Positions 58,908 through 64,000 of a DNA stretch of 64,000 bases are shown in pieces. The stretch is from Chryseobacterium gleum (GTDB taxonomy: Bacteria > Bacteroidota > Bacteroidia > Flavobacteriales_D > Sanyastnellaceae). Below the pieces are notes generated by a model, which was not told where the DNA came from, did not search any database, and was given only the letters and a program-made list of their open reading frames with translations. The DNA is taken from positions 1 through 64,000 of the forward strand of contig CAMAYP010000001.1 in the NCBI GenBank assembly GCA_945862415.1. Reading direction: 5' to 3'. The position numbers were made by a program, and so were the translations under genes. Position 1 is the first letter of the stretch. Every line of letters begins with the position of its first letter.

Positions 58908-59459
58908 ATGATTAAGTTTCTGAGAATAAGTGTTTTGTTCGTGTTGTCGTGGGTTGTATTCTTCCCTGTACTTCACGGACAATACGAAGACAACCCGCTT
59001 CGTGGAAAGCGATGGGTGAGTGTTGGGGGTGGGCTAAATACATCGGACTATTGGTCGTGGCAGGCTATGTTTTCGTACACCAAACGTGGCGAAGGCTCAT
59101 TGGTTCAGACACGCGTCGCATTTACACAGGAACTCTGGATGGCTGCCGACGATTCATGCACCGAGCGACATAACAAGCTATCAGAGTTAGGAGTGCTGTG
59201 GGGCGATGGCTGGGGCGGTAGGTCCTGGTATGTGACCGGCGCCGTTGGATTCGGGTTCAATGTGCGACAGTATTGCAGAAAGGCGGATTATGAAAATGAA
59301 TACATTACCGGACTTACACTGGGTGTTCCTTTTCAAATCGAGGCAGGGCTGCGCTTTGGAAAATACTCGGGTATTAGTTTCATAGGCGTTGGTAATTGGA
59401 ACTTCAGGGAGCCATACGCAGGCGCACACTTGGCATACACCCGACAATTGAGCAAATGA
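58908..59459 (+). CDS. Secreted hypothetical protein, possible small outer-membrane barrel
   Basis: Signal peptide FVLSWVVFFPVLHGQ; alternating aromatic/Gly strands (GLRFGKYSGISFIGVGNWNFREPYAGAHLAYTRQL); ATGA overlap with rsmE. Confidence 0.65.
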   Translation: MIKFLRISVLFVLSWVVFFPVLHGQYEDNPLRGKRWVSVGGGLNTSDYWSWQAMFSYTKRGEGSLVQTRVAFTQELWMAADDSCTERHNKLSELGVLWGDGWGGRSWYVTGAVGFGFNVRQYCRKADYENEYITGLTLGVPFQIEAGLRFGKYSGISFIGVGNWNFREPYAGAHLAYTRQLSK

Positions 59460-60181
59460 GCACCACTTTCTTCTACCATTCGCAGGCAGCCTTGCATGCC
59501 GCGGTCGAATTCGACTCTTCTGAAGCAACTCACATCACAAAAGCGTTGCGTCTTAAAAGCAATGACCGCATTCAGCTAACCAATGGCTGCGGGGGTTTGT
59601 ATACAGCGCAAATTCTTGTGGATAAGCACAGAGTTTCGGCCTTGGTATTAGACGAGTTGTCATCATCCGATTCGATAGTGCCCTTGCACATTGGAATAGC
59701 GCCAACAAAAAATGCCGACCGAATCGAATGGCTGGTAGAGAAAGCTGTGGAACTGGGAGTGGGCGAAATCAGTTTCCTGAATTGTGCTCATTCCGAGCGT
59801 TCGCGCATTACCATGGATCGCATCCATCGTGTGGCCATAGCAGCATTGAAACAATCACGCCGCACGTTTCTGCCGAAAATCAATGAGTCAATAAACTTTA
59901 CTGATTGGTTGAAGGGAGTCGATTCTTCGCAGCGCTTCATTGCGCATTGCATGGATAATTTGCCACGCACGCTCCTTCGCGACTCGATTCAGTTAAATGC
60001 AAGTAATGTTCTATCAACTGTTTGCATTGCCATTGGTCCGGAAGGTGATTTTTCGGAAACGGAAGTGCAGGCTGCCATGGCTGTTTCCTTTCAACCTGTG
60101 AGTTTAGGCAGTGCTCGTTTGCGCACGGAAACTGCGGCTTTGGCGGCAATACATACCTACAATCTCATTCATCAGATCTAA
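59456..60181 (+). CDS. rsmE: 16S rRNA (uracil(1498)-N(3))-methyltransferase
   Basis: EATHITKALRLKSNDRIQLTNGCGG, GIAPTKNADRIEWLVEKAVELGVGEISFL, AIGPEGDFSETEV, SLGSARLRTETAALAAI. Confidence 0.95.
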   Translation: MSTTFFYHSQAALHAAVEFDSSEATHITKALRLKSNDRIQLTNGCGGLYTAQILVDKHRVSALVLDELSSSDSIVPLHIGIAPTKNADRIEWLVEKAVELGVGEISFLNCAHSERSRITMDRIHRVAIAALKQSRRTFLPKINESINFTDWLKGVDSSQRFIAHCMDNLPRTLLRDSIQLNASNVLSTVCIAIGPEGDFSETEVQAAMAVSFQPVSLGSARLRTETAALAAIHTYNLIHQI

Positions 60182-60185
60182 TACA

Positions 60186-62483
60186 ATGAGTCGAATTACC
60201 ATTCTCTTTTTTGCTTTTTCCTCAATCTGCAACGCACTAGTGGCACAGATGAATGTGATACCTCAACCCGATCAGTGGAATATGGGGAAGTCGCAATTTT
60301 TGCTCAATGAACAGACGGTAATCGCAGCCAACCTGGCGGCAAGGAAAGAGGCCGACTTTTTAGCGCAATGGCTCTTCGAAGCGACCGGTAGAAAAATGGA
60401 GGTTGTCGATATGAATGTGATGCCGAAAGAGAATTTTATTTTATTAAGCGCATCCAAAATCAGCAGCGAACAGACTGAGGAAAGCTTGAAGAATTTGCCT
60501 GATTCACTACGAAAACGCGCATTGCAGGCCGATCGCTCACGGTATCGCCTAAACGTAACCCCCAAAGGTATTTTGGTGAATGCTGAATTTGATGAGGGTG
60601 TTTTTTATGGGGTTCAAACCATCCGACAGTTGCTACCGGTTGAGGCGGAGCAAAAAAAAATGAAGTTGCCTTATGCTCTTTCCACCATGCTGATTCAGGA
60701 CGGCGCAAAATTTCCGCACCGCGGTTTATTGCTCGATTGCTGCCGTCACTTCATGTCGGTTGATTTCGTCAAGAAGTACATCGATGCACTGGCTTATTAC
60801 AAGATGAATGTGCTTCACTGGCATCTTACCGAAGATCAGGGTTGGCGTATTCAAATCGATCAATATCCATTGCTCACCGAGGTCGGTGCATGGCGCACAG
60901 AAAAGGACGGAACTAAGTACGGCGGGTTCTATACAAAAGAACAGATTAGGGAAATTGTAGCCTATGCATCCGAGCGCCACATCACGGTTATACCGGAAAT
61001 TGAGCTACCCGGACATTCAAGTGCTGCCATCGCTGCTTATCCTGCTTTGAGTTGCACGCACCAGACCATCGAGGTCGAAAACGATTGGGGTGTGTTCAAG
61101 GATATCTATTGCGCAGGTGACGAATACACGTTTGAGTTTTTGGAAAACGTGCTGACGGAAGTGTGCGAACTTTTCCCATCGCCCTACATTCATATTGGGG
61201 GCGACGAGGCTCCGAAATTTCGCTGGGAGCAATGCGAAAAATGCCAGCGCAGAATCAAACAAGAGAAGCTGAAAGATGAGGCGGAGTTGCAAACGTATTT
61301 CATTGAGCGCATTGCTGCATTTTTAGAAAGCAAGGGCAAGCGCATCATTGGTTGGGATGAAATTCTGGAAGGCGGCATTCCGGCCGATGCCATGATACAA
61401 AGCTGGCGCGGCATGGAAGGCGGCGAACACGCAGCCAAGACAGGGCATGATGTGGTGGTGTCGCCCACCAGCCATTGCTATTTCGACTATGGCCTGAGTT
61501 CAACGGACATGGAAGAGGTCTATAATTTCAATCCAATTCCGGCTTCTCTCTCCGTTGCTGAGTCGAAATACATTCGCGGGGGTGAGTGCAACATGTGGAC
61601 AGAGCATGCGCCTCAAGAAACGGTCGACAGCAAGGTGTTTCCACGCATGTTGGCTCTTGCAGAGGTGTTGTGGACCTATCCCGACCAGCGCAATTATGCA
61701 GCCTTCAGCAAGCGGGTGGAAGAGCATTATCCACGTTTGCGAGCGCTTGGAATCAATTCCGGTTTTCCCAAGGTGCCTGTATCGATGCTTGCGACTCCTG
61801 CGGAAAATACATTGAACGTTGAATTGAAGCCGGCTTTTCAGGGAGTACATGTTACCTATTCGTTGGCACCTGCAGGCACAAGGCCGGGCGACAAAATCCT
61901 GAATTACACGAATGCTATCGTGATTGACAGACCAACGTTGCTTAGCGCGCAAGCAACCATGAGTGAATTGCGTTATGCCGAGCCCATGCAGTGGTGGTTT
62001 GAGCCACATAAGGCGTTGAATGATTCATTGACACTTTATTATGAGCCTTCGCCTTGGTATACAGGTGGTGGATTGAAAGCCTTGGTAGATGGTAGGTTGG
62101 GCTCTGCTAATTTCCGTGATGGCGCTTGGCAGGCAGTTCAAGGCAAGGACATGGAAGCTGTCATTGATTTGGGGGCTTCAACAGAAATTCAAGAATTGGA
62201 AACCCGTTGGTTTATGTATGGAAATGCCTGGATTTTCCTTCCGAAATCGGTGGAGTATTTCGTCAGTGATGACGGAAAGAACTGGAAATCGGCTGGGAGA
62301 GTGGATTGTACAATGGACGAAAAGAAGGACGGCGAGTTTTTCGAACCGCTAACGCTGAAACGAATGAATGAAAAGGCTCGATACGTTAAAATGGTCGCCC
62401 TGAATCACGGGCCTTGTCCGAGTTGGCACGACGCGCCGGGAGAGCCATCGTGGCTATTCTGCGATGAGATTATCGTTCGCTAA
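60186..62483 (+). CDS. Beta-N-acetylhexosaminidase (GH20)
   Basis: RGLLLDCCRHFMSVDFVKKYIDALAYYKMNVLHWHLTEDQGWRI, PSPYIHIGGDEAPK, IIGWDEILEGG; C-terminal F5/8-like domain; signal peptide MSRITILFFAFSSICNALVAQ. Confidence 0.95.
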   Translation: MSRITILFFAFSSICNALVAQMNVIPQPDQWNMGKSQFLLNEQTVIAANLAARKEADFLAQWLFEATGRKMEVVDMNVMPKENFILLSASKISSEQTEESLKNLPDSLRKRALQADRSRYRLNVTPKGILVNAEFDEGVFYGVQTIRQLLPVEAEQKKMKLPYALSTMLIQDGAKFPHRGLLLDCCRHFMSVDFVKKYIDALAYYKMNVLHWHLTEDQGWRIQIDQYPLLTEVGAWRTEKDGTKYGGFYTKEQIREIVAYASERHITVIPEIELPGHSSAAIAAYPALSCTHQTIEVENDWGVFKDIYCAGDEYTFEFLENVLTEVCELFPSPYIHIGGDEAPKFRWEQCEKCQRRIKQEKLKDEAELQTYFIERIAAFLESKGKRIIGWDEILEGGIPADAMIQSWRGMEGGEHAAKTGHDVVVSPTSHCYFDYGLSSTDMEEVYNFNPIPASLSVAESKYIRGGECNMWTEHAPQETVDSKVFPRMLALAEVLWTYPDQRNYAAFSKRVEEHYPRLRALGINSGFPKVPVSMLATPAENTLNVELKPAFQGVHVTYSLAPAGTRPGDKILNYTNAIVIDRPTLLSAQATMSELRYAEPMQWWFEPHKALNDSLTLYYEPSPWYTGGGLKALVDGRLGSANFRDGAWQAVQGKDMEAVIDLGASTEIQELETRWFMYGNAWIFLPKSVEYFVSDDGKNWKSAGRVDCTMDEKKDGEFFEPLTLKRMNEKARYVKMVALNHGPCPSWHDAPGEPSWLFCDEIIVR

Positions 62484-62486
62484 GCT

Positions 62487-62837
62487 CTATAGGTGCATGA
62501 ATTCTTTCTTGGCCTTGAGTTGCTCCTCTGTTTCGCGGTGAGCCGGGTCGTCAACGCAGCAGTCTACAGGGCAAACCGCGGCACACTGTGGCTCGTCGTG
62601 GAAGCCAACACATTCGGTGCATTTATCTGAAACAATGTAATAGACATCCATGCTAACCGGCGTCTGATTTGAGTCTGCATCGATTTCCCCCGAATTAGCA
62701 AGTGGAGTGAAAATGCCGCGCAGGCCCGTTCCTTCAGAATACTTCCATTCTGCGCCACCTTCATAGATTGCGTGATTGGGACACTCTGGTTCACATGCAC
62801 CACAATTGATGCATTCGTCGGTAATCATTATTGCCAT
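62487..62837 (-). CDS. 4Fe-4S dicluster ferredoxin
   Basis: MAIMITDECINCGACEPECPNHAIYEGG, DKCTECVGFHDEPQCAAVCPVDCC. Confidence 0.93.
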   Translation of the reverse strand: MAIMITDECINCGACEPECPNHAIYEGGAEWKYSEGTGLRGIFTPLANSGEIDADSNQTPVSMDVYYIVSDKCTECVGFHDEPQCAAVCPVDCCVDDPAHRETEEQLKAKKEFMHL

Positions 62838-62884
62838 GTCTTTACTTTCTAATTTTGCGGCACAAAAATAACACCTTGTGAAGT

Positions 62885-63940
62885 ATGCGTAAACCATCGG
62901 AGTATCGAATTCTAGCAATCAATCAGTGGGGCCGAATATTCGAGGCCTTAGGTTCATCTGCGCCCTGGCCCGGATATGAATCGGGAGTTACTGCAGAAGA
63001 ATTTGAAGAGCTGAATCAAATCATCCAAACGCATGTGCATCACAACGGTTGGTTTACCGAAAACAACGTTCGCAGGGCATTGTTCGCTTGGAGTGGTGAG
63101 TTGCAGCACTTTCGGCTAGAGGAGTGGCTTAATCGCTATGAATGGAGCAATGAAGGTAGCCCGCGGAAAGTCGGAGTCATCTGTGCAGGAAACCTCCCAT
63201 TGGTGGGTTTGCATGATGTGCTGAGTGTTTTGCTAACGGGTCACATTGCTTTTATTAAACTCTCATCCGACGATAATCTGTTGATGCCCGCATTGCTGAA
63301 GGTGTTGTTCCGACTTGACGAATCAATTGAGGAGCAGGTGGTTTTTGCAGAAGGTCTCATGAAGGATATGCAAGCAGTAATCGCCACGGGCAGTAACAAC
63401 ACATCGCGCTATTTCGAGCAGTATTTCGGGCATCTGCCGCATATTATTCGAAAGAGCAGAACGAGTGTAGCCATACTTTCAGGCAAGGAAACGGACGAGC
63501 AATTGAAGGGATTGGGGCGCGATATTTTTGCGTATTTCGGGCTCGGCTGCCGCAATGTGTCGAAGGTTTATTTGCCGGAAGGATTCGACATCGATCGATT
63601 GTACAAAGCGCTCTTCGAATACAACGCAGTTATTAATCACCACAAGTACGCCAATAATTACGATTACAACAAGGCCGTGTGGCTTCTGAATATGGAGCAA
63701 CTGCTTGATAATGGATTTTTGCTCCTGAAAGAGGAACAAGCGTTGGCCTCTCCAACCGGAAGCCTCTATTACGAATATTATTCGGACGAGGAGGTTTTGC
63801 GGTCAGAATTAGCTTCCCGATCGCATGAAATTCAGTGCATGGTGAGTCTTCTCGACATTCCTTTCGGTGGCAGCCAGAGCCCGGCTCTGTGGGAGTATGC
63901 CGATGGAGTGGATACGCTGCGTTTTTTGCTGGCGCTGTAG
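62885..63940 (+). CDS. Acyl-CoA reductase (LuxC-like)
   Basis: KVGVICAGNLPLVGLHDVLSVLLTGHIAFIKLSSDD, LGRDIFAYFGLGCRNVSKVYLPEGFD; divergent from ferredoxin. Confidence 0.87.
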   Translation: MRKPSEYRILAINQWGRIFEALGSSAPWPGYESGVTAEEFEELNQIIQTHVHHNGWFTENNVRRALFAWSGELQHFRLEEWLNRYEWSNEGSPRKVGVICAGNLPLVGLHDVLSVLLTGHIAFIKLSSDDNLLMPALLKVLFRLDESIEEQVVFAEGLMKDMQAVIATGSNNTSRYFEQYFGHLPHIIRKSRTSVAILSGKETDEQLKGLGRDIFAYFGLGCRNVSKVYLPEGFDIDRLYKALFEYNAVINHHKYANNYDYNKAVWLLNMEQLLDNGFLLLKEEQALASPTGSLYYEYYSDEEVLRSELASRSHEIQCMVSLLDIPFGGSQSPALWEYADGVDTLRFLLAL

Positions 63941-63958
63941 TGCATGCAGGAGGGCGTC

Positions 63959-63982
63959 TTGGACGCGCTGCTGCGCGTCCAA
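63959..63982. repeat. Perfect inverted repeat (10-bp arms, 4-nt loop)
   Basis: TTGGACGCGC-TGCT-GCGCGTCCAA. Confidence 0.85.
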
Positions 63983-64000
63983 ACGATGCTCTTTTCTTTC

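Noticed and set aside
1-64000. CRISPR array, prophage, transposon or integron
   Set aside because: No regularly spaced direct repeats, transposase, integrase or phage structural genes seen in either strand.

Overview
This 64 kb window reads as core chromosome of a Bacteroidota (Flavobacteriales-like) bacterium. Support for that placement: T9SS type B sorting domains, a fused LpxC-FabZ, a bamD / RNA polymerase omega-like / coaBC / DUF4835 / recN block, a DUF4301 protein, and TAnnTTTG-type promoter boxes. The coding regions are dense and mostly intact: about 53 CDS, one tRNA-His, and several intrinsic terminators. I found no CRISPR array, transposase, integrase, phage module or recognisable defence island. 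Functions include lipid A synthesis (lpxD; lpxC/fabZ-lpxA), menaquinone and aromatic metabolism (menG, aroA), glycolysis/TCA (gpmI, acnA), chaperone (dnaK), translation (asnS, rpsP, rimM, rsmE), sigma-54 (rpoN), two MMPL/RND exporters, a patatin-barrel (type Vd-like) protein, and a tandem pair of choice-of-anchor-L T9SS adhesin-like proteins. I see no convincing new multi-gene system. The observations most worth a second look are: the differing Cys-paired repeat numbers in the T9SS pair; many convergent gene pairs whose stop codons abut or overlap; a BtuF-like binding protein with no signal peptide; an orphan ABC ATPase in the lipid A operon; terminators placed inside same-strand runs (rpsP-rimM, acnA-lpxC); a dyad and direct repeats upstream of dnaK; a UUCG-capped terminator after an orphan Hpt protein; and a perfect 10-bp inverted repeat at the right edge. 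All family calls come from reading translations by eye. No database search was run.
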